DNA from: QHXW01 sp963768075
GTDB taxonomy: Bacteria > Acidobacteriota > Terriglobia > Bryobacterales > Bryobacteraceae
Direction: 5' to 3'
Length of the DNA stretch: 64,000 nt
Assembly (NCBI GenBank): GCA_963768075.1
Contig: CAVYHD010000051.1
Location: forward strand, 310,001 to 374,000
In this document: positions 1 to 6,868 of the stretch, piece after piece
Layout: each line of letters starts with the position of its first letter
Position numbering within the stretch: the first letter of the stretch is position 1
Notes under the pieces: generated by a model
What the model was told of the DNA's origin: nothing
Databases searched by the model: none
What the model saw: the letters and a program-made list of their open reading frames with translations, nothing else
Program-made: the position numbers and the translations under genes

Positions 1-499
1 CGGCATCGGCCAGGCTGCGCGTGAGATTGGCGCGCTGGGCTTCATAGAATCTGTCTTCCAGGCGGTTCTGCTGTTCCTGCAACCGCACCTGTTGCTCTTC
101 GGAGACCGTTTTGACGCGGTCCTGCGACTCGAGTTCAGAGAGCAGGCGTCTATCCTCCTCGATCCTCTGCTGCAATTCCGCCTGATCCAAACGCCCAATC
201 ACCTCTCCTTCCCGAATGGCGTCCCCGGCGTGCGCGCGGAACCAAGCCAGCCGCCCCCCGCTGACCGTCTCAATGCCCACCATGTGCCGCGGACGCACCA
301 GCACACCACGGCCAATTACCGTGCTCGGGACATTACCCATCAGGCTCCAGGCGACTCCCGTGGCAATCAGCATCCCGATCGCCAGGAGCGGTATCCAGTC
401 CTTGGCCGTGACTACGCTCATCAACTGGTTGAGTTTCTCGGGCGACGAGAGTGTCTCGAGGGCTTCCGGCCGGAAGAGCTGTTTATCGGCGCCACCCAT
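1..499 (-). CDS. HlyD-family secretion protein of an NHLM-type peptide exporter (partial, C-terminus off window)
   Basis: The gene begins at ATG 499 on the minus strand and runs off the left edge, so only about 166 N-terminal residues are visible. The start reads MGGADKQLFRPEALETLSSP, followed by one membrane segment at about residues 35-53 (WIPLLAIGMLIATGVAW). A biotinyl-lipoyl-like strand region follows (VGIETVSGGRLAWF, then HAGDAIREGEVIGRLDQ), and then a charged coiled-coil stretch. This is the layout of periplasmic adaptor proteins that join an inner-membrane ABC exporter to an outer-membrane channel. The N-terminal pattern 'ALE.LSSPEKLNQLM' resembles the adaptor of NHLM bacteriocin export systems; that is recall of the family, not a search. 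It lies 18 bases after the cNMP-binding-like gene and downstream of a double-glycine peptide gene, which supports a peptide-export operon. The ABC transporter genes would be expected further left. Confidence 0.82.
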   Translation of the reverse strand, partial: MGGADKQLFRPEALETLSSPEKLNQLMSVVTAKDWIPLLAIGMLIATGVAWSLMGNVPSTVIGRGVLVRPRHMVGIETVSGGRLAWFRAHAGDAIREGEVIGRLDQAELQQRIEEDRRLLSELESQDRVKTVSEEQQVRLQEQQNRLEDRFYEAQRANLTRSLADA

Positions 500-517
500 T
501 AGTCAAACCCCAGGACG

Positions 518-1060
518 TCAAATCGCTCGCAGGCGGCGCTGCAGAATGTCGAATCGCGCGCCCGCCAGAGAAACATTGTCTAATACCGCTGGGTCGATTT
601 CATCGGCGTAATTCGCCTCGGCCTCCAGGGTCTGGCCTGATCCGTAACCCAGAAGGCCTACCGTGGAGCGAAGTCGGTCGGAAAGAAACACTGCCATGGC
701 GCGGTAAAAACGCGCGGCAAACGCAGCGTCCTGGGAAAGCCGCGCCTCCAGGCCGCGTCTCGGAATGGCCAGAACCGACGATTCCTCAACCGCCTGCACG
801 GTGGCGGACGGCGGCCGCGAATCCACGAACGACATCTCGCCCACGATCTCGCCTGGCCGCAATCGCGCGACCTCACGGTTCCCCGCGGCCTGCGCGACCA
901 CCGAAAGTACCCCCTCCAAAACGAGAAAGATCGAGGTCGCCGGCTTACCCTCCTGGACCAGCACGTCGCCAGGATGTAGTTGTTGCTTCGCGCCGGTAGC
1001 GATCATCCATTCGACGTCGGCGTCGTTGAGAATCCCCAGGAAGAAGAGTGCCTTTCTCAT
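518..1060 (-). CDS. Cyclic nucleotide-binding-like domain protein
   Basis: This 180-residue protein is essentially one cNMP-binding (CAP effector) beta-roll at about residues 10-125 plus a short C-terminal helical tail. Visible signatures are HPGDVLVQEGKPATSIFLVL and GEIVGEMSFVDSRPPSATV, the place of the phosphate-binding cassette. The usual cassette has an Arg in 'PRxAT'; here the order is RPPSATV, so the phosphate-binding Arg appears to be replaced by Pro and normal cAMP binding is doubtful. There is no DNA-binding helix-turn-helix after the roll, so it is not a CRP-type transcription factor. Such domains are often found in or fused to NHLM-type peptide exporters, and the next gene 18 bases downstream is the HlyD-type adaptor. 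It probably serves as a regulatory or structural part of that exporter. Confidence 0.8.
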   Translation of the reverse strand: MRKALFFLGILNDADVEWMIATGAKQQLHPGDVLVQEGKPATSIFLVLEGVLSVVAQAAGNREVARLRPGEIVGEMSFVDSRPPSATVQAVEESSVLAIPRRGLEARLSQDAAFAARFYRAMAVFLSDRLRSTVGLLGYGSGQTLEAEANYADEIDPAVLDNVSLAGARFDILQRRLRAI

Positions 1061-1204
1061 GAGGGTATGGAGAAAACACTTTCCAATCCGCCGGATAGGC
1101 CGGAAACCATAGCTTACCGCATCTCGATCAGTATCCCGAGCACATTGTGGGTTGAGGTGGGCAGCGCCAGGTGTGGGGTCGTTCCTGGGGTTTCGGTTTA
1201 AACT

Positions 1205-1459
1205 TTAACCCTTTCCGCTTGACGCGTTCGTGAATTGGTCGTTGGTGAAGCCCGGGTTGCTGGCATCGGATCCCGTTCCGATGACCGTAGCTTTGGGGGG
1301 TTCAACGGATGCGGCTCCCGTGGGTCCAATCGTGGTTCCGGTTCCGCCCACAACGTGGGCAAGTTCTTGGTCAGTTACGACGCCGTCGACTGGTATGAAC
1401 CCACCCGAAACTGCTTCCAATTGCTCTTTCGTCAGGTCCGGTTTTGTCGTCTCACTCAT
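1205..1459 (-). CDS. Double-glycine leader peptide precursor (candidate exported peptide)
   Basis: The frame stays open further upstream, but ATG 1459 is chosen because GGAAGAGGAGG lies directly before it at good spacing. The 84-residue product begins MSETTKPDLTKEQLEAVSGG, a classic double-glycine leader (LxxEQLxxVxGG) of the kind cut by C39-peptidase ABC exporters. A second, similar motif follows 15 residues later (TDQELAHVVGG), so there are two possible cleavage sites. The remainder (TGTTIGPTGAASVEPPKA onward) is rich in Gly, Thr, Ser, Ala and Pro and has no Cys, so it is not an obvious lanthipeptide or sactipeptide. It is the first gene of a minus-strand run leading to the cNMP-like and HlyD-type genes, and is the likely cargo of that exporter. 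The activity of the peptide is unknown. Confidence 0.75.
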   Translation of the reverse strand: MSETTKPDLTKEQLEAVSGGFIPVDGVVTDQELAHVVGGTGTTIGPTGAASVEPPKATVIGTGSDASNPGFTNDQFTNASSGKG

Positions 1460-1514
1460 GAATCTATCCTCCTCTTCCTGATTATCAAAGCCACTTCCTC
1501 CGCTGCCGATCCGC

Positions 1515-1526
1515 AGTACTGGTACT
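1515..1526. promoter_or_regulatory. Short inverted repeat upstream of the double-glycine peptide gene
   Basis: AGTACTGGTACT contains 5-base arms (AGTAC and GTACT) separated by two bases. It lies 56-67 bases before the start codon of the peptide gene, between two divergent genes. It could be an operator, but no matching regulator is identified and a repeat this short can arise by chance. Confidence 0.2.
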
Positions 1527-1718
1527 AAACCACCAATCCGCACAGCTCTTTTCCGTTGTTACATGAAGCCGCCTCCTTGTTCGGATGTACGGTCTCACGT
1601 AAAATGCATGTCGGACGCGAACGTCTGGAAGAGCTTAGAGCTAAAGTCGCTTGGCCGTCTCGGGAGATGGCTCAAATTATTATCAAAGATTTCTCAAACC
1701 AATAACTGACAAGAAAAT

Positions 1719-3632
1719 TTGAATGGCTGCGCGGTAACGCCTGGGACGATGAAAGATTCCTCGAATGCTTCTCCAAACCCGGCGCCTGTAGGCCAGACAC
1801 GCGAAGAACTGGAACTATTCCGGTTTGGGGTATTTCAGCTTAACGTCAGGGAACGCGTACTCCTCCAGGATGGACATACGGTTCCGCTGACGCCAAAATC
1901 GCTTGAGACCCTGCTTGTATTGATTCGCGCCCGCGGTCACGTGGTGTCAAAGCAGGAACTTCTCCACGCGGTCTGGCCCGATACCTTCGTCGAAGAAGGG
2001 GTCCTTGCGCAGAACATTCTGACGCTGCGCAAAGCGTTGCAGAATCCGGATTGGATCGAAACCGTACCGAGGCGAGGCTACCGTTTCTCCGCGCCCGAGA
2101 AGCCGGCCGCCGGGGCTGCTCCTATCGTAGTGCCCCGAGTCAGCGGCCGCCGCTGGGCTCTCGGGGCTCTCTTCTTGGCAGTGTTAGGCATAACCGGGAT
2201 TCTCGCGTTACGTCTGGGACGGCCGCGGCTAGCTGCCGGCGCCCCGCACATCCGCTCTCTGGCGGTGCTTCCCTTTCAGGTAATCTCGCACGAACCCTCT
2301 TACTTGGGGTTGGGACTGGCGGACGTACTGATCAACCGGCTGGGAACGCTTTCTCATATCACTGTCTCGCCCGTCATCGCCGTCCGGAAGTTCGCGGCGG
2401 CTCCCTCGGACCCGTTAAAAGCCGGGCGGGAATTGGGTGTCGACGCCGTGCTTGATGGGAACATTCAAGGGGACGGGGACCGCGTGCGGGTCACGGTTCA
2501 GTTATTTCGGATAACCGATGGGGCATCCCTGTGGAGTGGGAAGTTCGATCAAAAAACGGATGACCTGTTTGCGTTCGAAGACTCGATCAGCGGCCAGGTC
2601 GCCGACGGGCTGCTTCTCAACCTGACGGCCAGCGAGCGGAGCCGGTTGATGAAGCGCTACACGGAGAACGGCGAGGCGTGGCAAGCCTATCTTCGCGGCC
2701 GCTATTTCTGGAACCGCAGAACTCCGGAGGGGCACCAGAAGGCCATTGAGGCGTTCGACCAGGCGGCGCGCATTGACCCCCACTATGCACTCGCCTACGC
2801 GGGCCTTGCCGATGCCTACGTGCTGTTGGGTTCAAACCCGAACCGCGTGCTATCGCGTTCCGACGCAATGGCCAAGGGCCGGGCCGCGGCGCTCAAGGCC
2901 ATCGAACTCGATGACGGCCTCGCCGAGGCCCATACGTCTCTGGCTTTCATCCTAATGCACCACGACTGGAAGTTTGCCGATGCCGAAAAGGAGTTCCAGC
3001 GCGCTCTCGCACTGAACCCAAGCTATGCTACCGCGCACCAATGGCACTCTCTCAATCTGCTGGTTACCGGGCATCCGAACGAGGCCGTCAGAGAATTGAA
3101 GAGGGCGCAAGCGCTCGATCCGCTATCGCTAATCATCGGCGCGGACTTGGCCGAAACCTACAACTACGTGGGCCAGCCCGCTGAGGCAGAAGCCGAAGCC
3201 AGACGAGTACTGAATCTCGACCCGGCGTTCCTACAGGCGCGCTTCTGGCTCGCTTGCGCCCTGGCTGGAGAACGCCGCTATGACGAGGCCGCGGCAATCT
3301 GGGAAGGCGGGCAGGCGCCGGCAGAACTCCACACCGCCATAGCTTTGGGATATGTGTATGCAGCCATGGGACGGCGCGCGGAAGCTCATCAGATGCTGGA
3401 ACGCCTGATTCAACTGGCCGCGGATGACTATGGTCTCGCGTTTGATGTGGCTTCCGTCTATGCCTCAATGGGCGATGTGGATGCCATGCTGCCCTGGCTC
3501 CAAAGATCGCTCGCCGAGCGCTCGGGCCAACTGTTGTTATTGAACGTCCACCCGCAATTCGCGCAAGTGCGATCCGATCCCAGAGTCCTGGCATTCTCGA
3601 AACGGGCCGGGCTGCCCGGGCCGCGCAACTGA
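1719..3632 (+). CDS. CadC-like winged-helix regulator with TolB-like and TPR domains
   Basis: The protein has 637 residues from TTG 1719, or 627 from ATG 1749, which is equally plausible. Residues about 30-127 form an OmpR/PhoB-type winged helix (FRFGVFQLNVRERVL, SKQELLHAVWPDTFVEE, ending VPRRGYRFSAP). A transmembrane segment follows at about 143-162 (WALGALFLAVLGITGILAL). Next comes a TolB-N-like domain (SLAVLPFQVIS, LGVDAVLDGNIQGDGDRVRV), then a long run of TPR repeats to the C-terminus (for example HYALAYAGLADAYVLLG and YATAHQWHSLNLL). This is a one-component membrane regulator: cytoplasmic DNA-binding head and a sensory or protein-binding part outside. Acidobacteria carry many copies. No target can be named from the window. 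It is divergent from the peptide-export operon and convergent with the secretin gene, 16 bases from its stop. Confidence 0.88.
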   Translation: MNGCAVTPGTMKDSSNASPNPAPVGQTREELELFRFGVFQLNVRERVLLQDGHTVPLTPKSLETLLVLIRARGHVVSKQELLHAVWPDTFVEEGVLAQNILTLRKALQNPDWIETVPRRGYRFSAPEKPAAGAAPIVVPRVSGRRWALGALFLAVLGITGILALRLGRPRLAAGAPHIRSLAVLPFQVISHEPSYLGLGLADVLINRLGTLSHITVSPVIAVRKFAAAPSDPLKAGRELGVDAVLDGNIQGDGDRVRVTVQLFRITDGASLWSGKFDQKTDDLFAFEDSISGQVADGLLLNLTASERSRLMKRYTENGEAWQAYLRGRYFWNRRTPEGHQKAIEAFDQAARIDPHYALAYAGLADAYVLLGSNPNRVLSRSDAMAKGRAAALKAIELDDGLAEAHTSLAFILMHHDWKFADAEKEFQRALALNPSYATAHQWHSLNLLVTGHPNEAVRELKRAQALDPLSLIIGADLAETYNYVGQPAEAEAEARRVLNLDPAFLQARFWLACALAGERRYDEAAAIWEGGQAPAELHTAIALGYVYAAMGRRAEAHQMLERLIQLAADDYGLAFDVASVYASMGDVDAMLPWLQRSLAERSGQLLLLNVHPQFAQVRSDPRVLAFSKRAGLPGPRN

Positions 3633-3648
3633 ACCGGCGGAACCGGTG

Positions 3649-5295
3649 CTACAAAGGCGTGACGGGACGAGCATCGGAACCGGTAAAGATGGTCGTCGTC
3701 ACAAACTGATCGGGCGGCAGGTCGAGCAGTGTGGGTGTAATGACCAGCAGCACCTCGGACGTCTGTAGTTCCTTATCTGTCTGACGAAGAAGCTCTCCCA
3801 GCACGGGTATGTTCGAGAGACCCGCGATACCGCCGACGGTTCGTGCCTGGTTGGTGGTCAGCAGTCCCGCGACGACCGCGCTCTCGCCCTCACGCAGCCG
3901 TACCTTGGTGGTCAGCTTGCGATTCGAAATAATTGGGATGCCGTTAAGGCTCTGCCCGCTCACCACTTTAAACTCGGTCTCCAGGTCGAGCGTTACTTCG
4001 TCCATGCCATGAATCCGCGGGGTGACTTTTAAGGTGATTCCGAGATCTTCGAAGGTAAACGACGGAGGGGGCATGTAGACGGTGCCGCCCTGCGAGAAAC
4101 TCGCTGGCCCAAAGTAACCGGAGGTAAGCACGGGCAGCCGCTCACCCACGTGCACAGTAGCGGCCGTGTTGTCCACCGCGCGGACTTCGCTGTGCACCAG
4201 AGTGCGTGTGTTGGCCGTCGTCAGTTGAGCCATCGCGGTCGCGGTGGCGATGGCGATCCCGAACAACGACTGGCCGCCGCCAAACGTCAGCAGTCCGCTC
4301 ACGCCGGAGGCAATGGAGGGTACCGTGTTCCAGAATGCGCCCAGATATGTTATTGGCAACGTGGGAGTTAGGTCGACACCGTACATCAGCGAGGAGGTGA
4401 GGTCGACCTCCAGCAATTCCATCTGGATATCGACCTGCGGCCGGTGATGCAACAGTTGGTCGAAGACCGCCCGCGCCGGCTCGAGGAACGAATTGCGGCC
4501 GTGCAGGACGATCATGTTCTGCTGGCTGTCAAACGCCACATGCTCCAGCGTAAAAAGCTGGCGCACCGCCTGCGTGATCTCCGTGAGCTCCTGGGTGGTA
4601 GTGGCTTGCGGAACAGGAACCACCACGACCTCCGTTGGTTCCACTTCACGCCGCTTTTGCTCGGTGTCCTTTACCACCAGCATCAGCCGGGCCGAAATGG
4701 GAACGAGGAAGGAGCCGGTGGCTGCCTCGAGCCCGTGCAGCGCGTCCCGATAGTCCGCCTCCGTCAAGTGAAAATGCAACGCCGGACCGGCCTGATAGTC
4801 GCCGTCGAAGACCGTGTCGAGGGCATAGGCATGGGCCACTTGCTCCCACAGCGACTTGGCGTCGGCGCGCAGGTCGAAGTCTTTGCGCCCCGCCGCGCCC
4901 CGAAGCTGGACGGGCGGCTGCGGCTTCCGCACCGCGGCACGGTCACTGGCATCCATGGCGTCGAACGGAGAAGCGAGATCGCCGGTGCCGCTTTTTGAGG
5001 CCGAAGCCGGCGCCTTGGGCGGAGATTCCAAGGCGGCCCGAGCTTGCACCGCCATGCACTTCATCCAATAAAACTGGTTCTCCGGTTCGAGGGCGGCGGC
5101 CTGGGAATAGAGGAGATACGCCTGCGTCATGCGGCCGGCGCGCTCTTCTTTCTGGGCCTGGGCAAAGATTTTGGCAGCGTTATCGGCGGCGGCCAAGGGT
5201 ACGGCCAGCGAGAGAGCCGCCATGAGGAGCACGAGTTGCCGCACAAAAGGATGACGGGGCAAGGCCCGCGCCCGTGGATAAACTTTCCGAACCAT
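3649..5295 (-). CDS. Secretin (GspD/PilQ-like outer-membrane channel protein)
   Basis: The frame is open well past 5295, but that extension would run into the divergent ATPase gene and is rich in Arg and Ser. Start 5295 gives a normal signal peptide (RQLVLLMAALSLAVPLAAA) and 548 residues. A TPR-like segment comes first (AKIFAQAQKEERAGRMTQAYLLYSQ), then an STN/N0-type domain and an N1-like domain (VFDQLLHHRPQVDIQMELLEVD). The C-terminal secretin domain shows the family marks VHVGERLPVLT, GITLKVTPRIHG, LREGESAVVAGLL and GLSNIPVLGELLRQ, ending in VLLVITPTLLDLP. It should form a multimeric outer-membrane pore. No other type II, type IV pilus or Tad genes are visible nearby except a divergent AAA ATPase, so which machine it serves is open. 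Confidence 0.88.
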   Translation of the reverse strand: MVRKVYPRARALPRHPFVRQLVLLMAALSLAVPLAAADNAAKIFAQAQKEERAGRMTQAYLLYSQAAALEPENQFYWMKCMAVQARAALESPPKAPASASKSGTGDLASPFDAMDASDRAAVRKPQPPVQLRGAAGRKDFDLRADAKSLWEQVAHAYALDTVFDGDYQAGPALHFHLTEADYRDALHGLEAATGSFLVPISARLMLVVKDTEQKRREVEPTEVVVVPVPQATTTQELTEITQAVRQLFTLEHVAFDSQQNMIVLHGRNSFLEPARAVFDQLLHHRPQVDIQMELLEVDLTSSLMYGVDLTPTLPITYLGAFWNTVPSIASGVSGLLTFGGGQSLFGIAIATATAMAQLTTANTRTLVHSEVRAVDNTAATVHVGERLPVLTSGYFGPASFSQGGTVYMPPPSFTFEDLGITLKVTPRIHGMDEVTLDLETEFKVVSGQSLNGIPIISNRKLTTKVRLREGESAVVAGLLTTNQARTVGGIAGLSNIPVLGELLRQTDKELQTSEVLLVITPTLLDLPPDQFVTTTIFTGSDARPVTPL

Positions 5296-5320
5296 TCCGC
5301 CGATAGATTCAGAAGAAGTT

Positions 5321-6577
5321 ATGGCGCTACTAGGCGAAGAGCACTGGCTATTCCGCCCTCCCGTCCCTACGGACCTCAAGAGCCTCGGTATCCCGCTCGG
5401 ACTGGTGACCGACATCATTCTGCGGCGCCTGTCCCTCGAGGGAACAAGCACCCTCCAGAGCCTCAGCGAGATGTTGAAACTCCCGGTGCCGGTCGTCAAT
5501 TCGGTATTCACTAGTTTGCGCCAGCAGCAGTTCATCGAAGTCAAAGGAATGGCGGGTAACGATTATCGCATTTGTCTGTCTGGCGGTGGGCGCGCCTTGG
5601 CAGCCGAGCGCTTTCAGATCAGCCGGTACTCCGGTCCGGCGCCTGTGCCTCTAAAAGCGTACTCGGAAGCCGTGAAGATGCAGGCCAGCGAAGTTGAAAT
5701 CACCCGCGAGGTGCTGCGCGCCGCATTCTCCGATATGGTTATTTCAGACTCTCTATTGGATCAGCTCGGTCCGGCATTGATCGAGCAGACTTCCATGTTC
5801 CTCTACGGACCCGCCGGAAACGGCAAGAGCAGCCTGGCCGAGCGCATGCTGCGCGTCTACGAAGACGCGATCCTTGTTCCCTATGCCGTGGAGGTCGATG
5901 GCCAGATCATCTCCTTATATGACCCGGCGGTGCACCTGCGCGTGGCGGACGAAAGCGACGAGCGTGATCCACGCTGGGTGGTGTGCCGGCGTCCGTGCAT
6001 TATTGTGGGCGGAGAACTGATTTCCGCGCTTCTCGAGCTGCGCTACGACGATACCGCCGGAATCTACACGGCGCCCCTGCAAATGAAAGCCAACAACGGC
6101 ATCTTCGTGATCGACGACTTCGGCCGTCAGGTCATGTCGGCGCGCGAGTTGCTGAACCGGTGGATTGTCCCGCTCGACCGCCGCATCGATTTTCTTTCCC
6201 TGCGTTACGGTCTCAAGTTCGAAGTCCCCTTCCAGTTGCTTGTGGTTTTCGCCACCAATCTGAACCCTCACGAGCTGGCTGATGAGGCCTTTCTGCGGCG
6301 CATCCACAACAAAATTCTCATCGATTCGGTCACGCCGGAAATCTTCGATGAGATCTTCCGGCGGGTGACACGCGCCCGCAAAGTCGAAGTCGCTTCCGAA
6401 AGCTCCGCGACGTTCCGCGAGCTTTGCCTGGCAGACGGCCGCAGTGAACTGCGGGCGTGCTACCCCAACGATATCTGTAATATCCTGAACTCCATCGCGC
6501 GCTACGAGAACCGCGAGCCTGCGGCCAGCGTGGATGACCTGAAGCGGGCCGTGCAGTTATATTTTGCCGCGGGTTGA
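5321..6577 (+). CDS. AAA-family ATPase with N-terminal winged-helix-like region
   Basis: The product has 418 residues. The N-terminal ~90 residues resemble a winged helix (LVTDIILRRLSLEGTSTLQS, SLRQQQFIEVKG). The ATPase core has a Walker A motif, GPAGNGKSS, at residues 163-171, a Walker B-like GIFVIDDFG near 260, a sensor-like stretch VFATNLNP, and an arginine-rich sequence EAFLRRIHNKI that could supply the arginine finger. The overall form is that of soluble AAA ATPases of the MoxR/RuvB class. Start codons of this gene and the divergent secretin gene are only 25 bases apart, so the two must share a control region and may work together. I do not know a characterised homologue; the partner is inferred only from position. 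Confidence 0.8.
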   Translation: MALLGEEHWLFRPPVPTDLKSLGIPLGLVTDIILRRLSLEGTSTLQSLSEMLKLPVPVVNSVFTSLRQQQFIEVKGMAGNDYRICLSGGGRALAAERFQISRYSGPAPVPLKAYSEAVKMQASEVEITREVLRAAFSDMVISDSLLDQLGPALIEQTSMFLYGPAGNGKSSLAERMLRVYEDAILVPYAVEVDGQIISLYDPAVHLRVADESDERDPRWVVCRRPCIIVGGELISALLELRYDDTAGIYTAPLQMKANNGIFVIDDFGRQVMSARELLNRWIVPLDRRIDFLSLRYGLKFEVPFQLLVVFATNLNPHELADEAFLRRIHNKILIDSVTPEIFDEIFRRVTRARKVEVASESSATFRELCLADGRSELRACYPNDICNILNSIARYENREPAASVDDLKRAVQLYFAAG

Positions 6578-6593
6578 GCGGCCGCCTGGCTGC

Positions 6594-6599
6594 TATACT
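6594..6599 (+). promoter_or_regulatory. -10 box (TATACT) before small basic protein gene
   Basis: TATACT lies 14 bases before ATG 6614 and no Shine-Dalgarno sequence is seen. It fits the pattern of -10 boxes very close to start codons in this window. A convincing -35 element at normal spacing was not found. Confidence 0.4.
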
Positions 6600-6613
6600 G
6601 CATATGAGCACGC

Positions 6614-6799
6614 ATGGCCAACACGGAACAGACTGAAGGCGCGAAGACCGCCGCCAAGAAACCTCTCAAGCAGAAAGAAAACGTCTATCAGGCTGAATAC
6701 CTGGGCAGCGGGACGTTCAAGATTACCAAACCAAAACGCCGCAGCGCCAAACGCCGCCAGTCGGCTCTCAAGAATCGCCGGCGCGGTTCGCGCAAGTGA
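6614..6799 (+). CDS. Small basic hypothetical protein
   Basis: This 61-residue protein begins MANTEQTEGAKTAAKKPLKQ and ends in a very basic tail (PKRRSAKRRQSALKNRRRGSRK). The middle is VYQAEYLGSGTFKITK, which could form a short beta-hairpin. Lys and Arg dominate, so binding to RNA or DNA, or to the ribosome, is possible, but nothing identifies a family. It sits alone between the AAA ATPase and the LptC-like gene, with its own TATACT box upstream. The start is the second of two nearby ATG codons and is the one in frame with the long reading frame. It could be a real small protein or a chance open frame; position, promoter-like box and non-random composition favour a real gene. Confidence 0.55.
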   Translation: MANTEQTEGAKTAAKKPLKQKENVYQAEYLGSGTFKITKPKRRSAKRRQSALKNRRRGSRK

Positions 6800-6853
6800 C
6801 ATAGAGCTCAAACTGCCAGAGCGCGCTGTTGAGCGCCGTCCGAGGCCGTTGGC

Positions 6854-6859
6854 TATATT
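6854..6859 (+). promoter_or_regulatory. -10 box (TATATT) before lptC/lptA-like gene
   Basis: TATATT ends 9 bases before ATG 6869. Transcription would be expected to begin at or within about 3 bases of the start codon, giving an almost leaderless mRNA. No ribosome-binding site is seen. Confidence 0.4.
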
Positions 6860-6868
6860 GGTAAATGC

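Noticed and set aside
3633..3647. ACCGG-N5-CCGGT hairpin between the TPR regulator and secretin genes
   Set aside because: Only a 5-bp stem with no T-run; expected by chance in GC-rich DNA.
5296..5544. N-terminal extension of the secretin upstream of 5295
   Set aside because: It would lie opposite the start of the ATPase gene, is Arg/Ser-rich and would bury the signal peptide.
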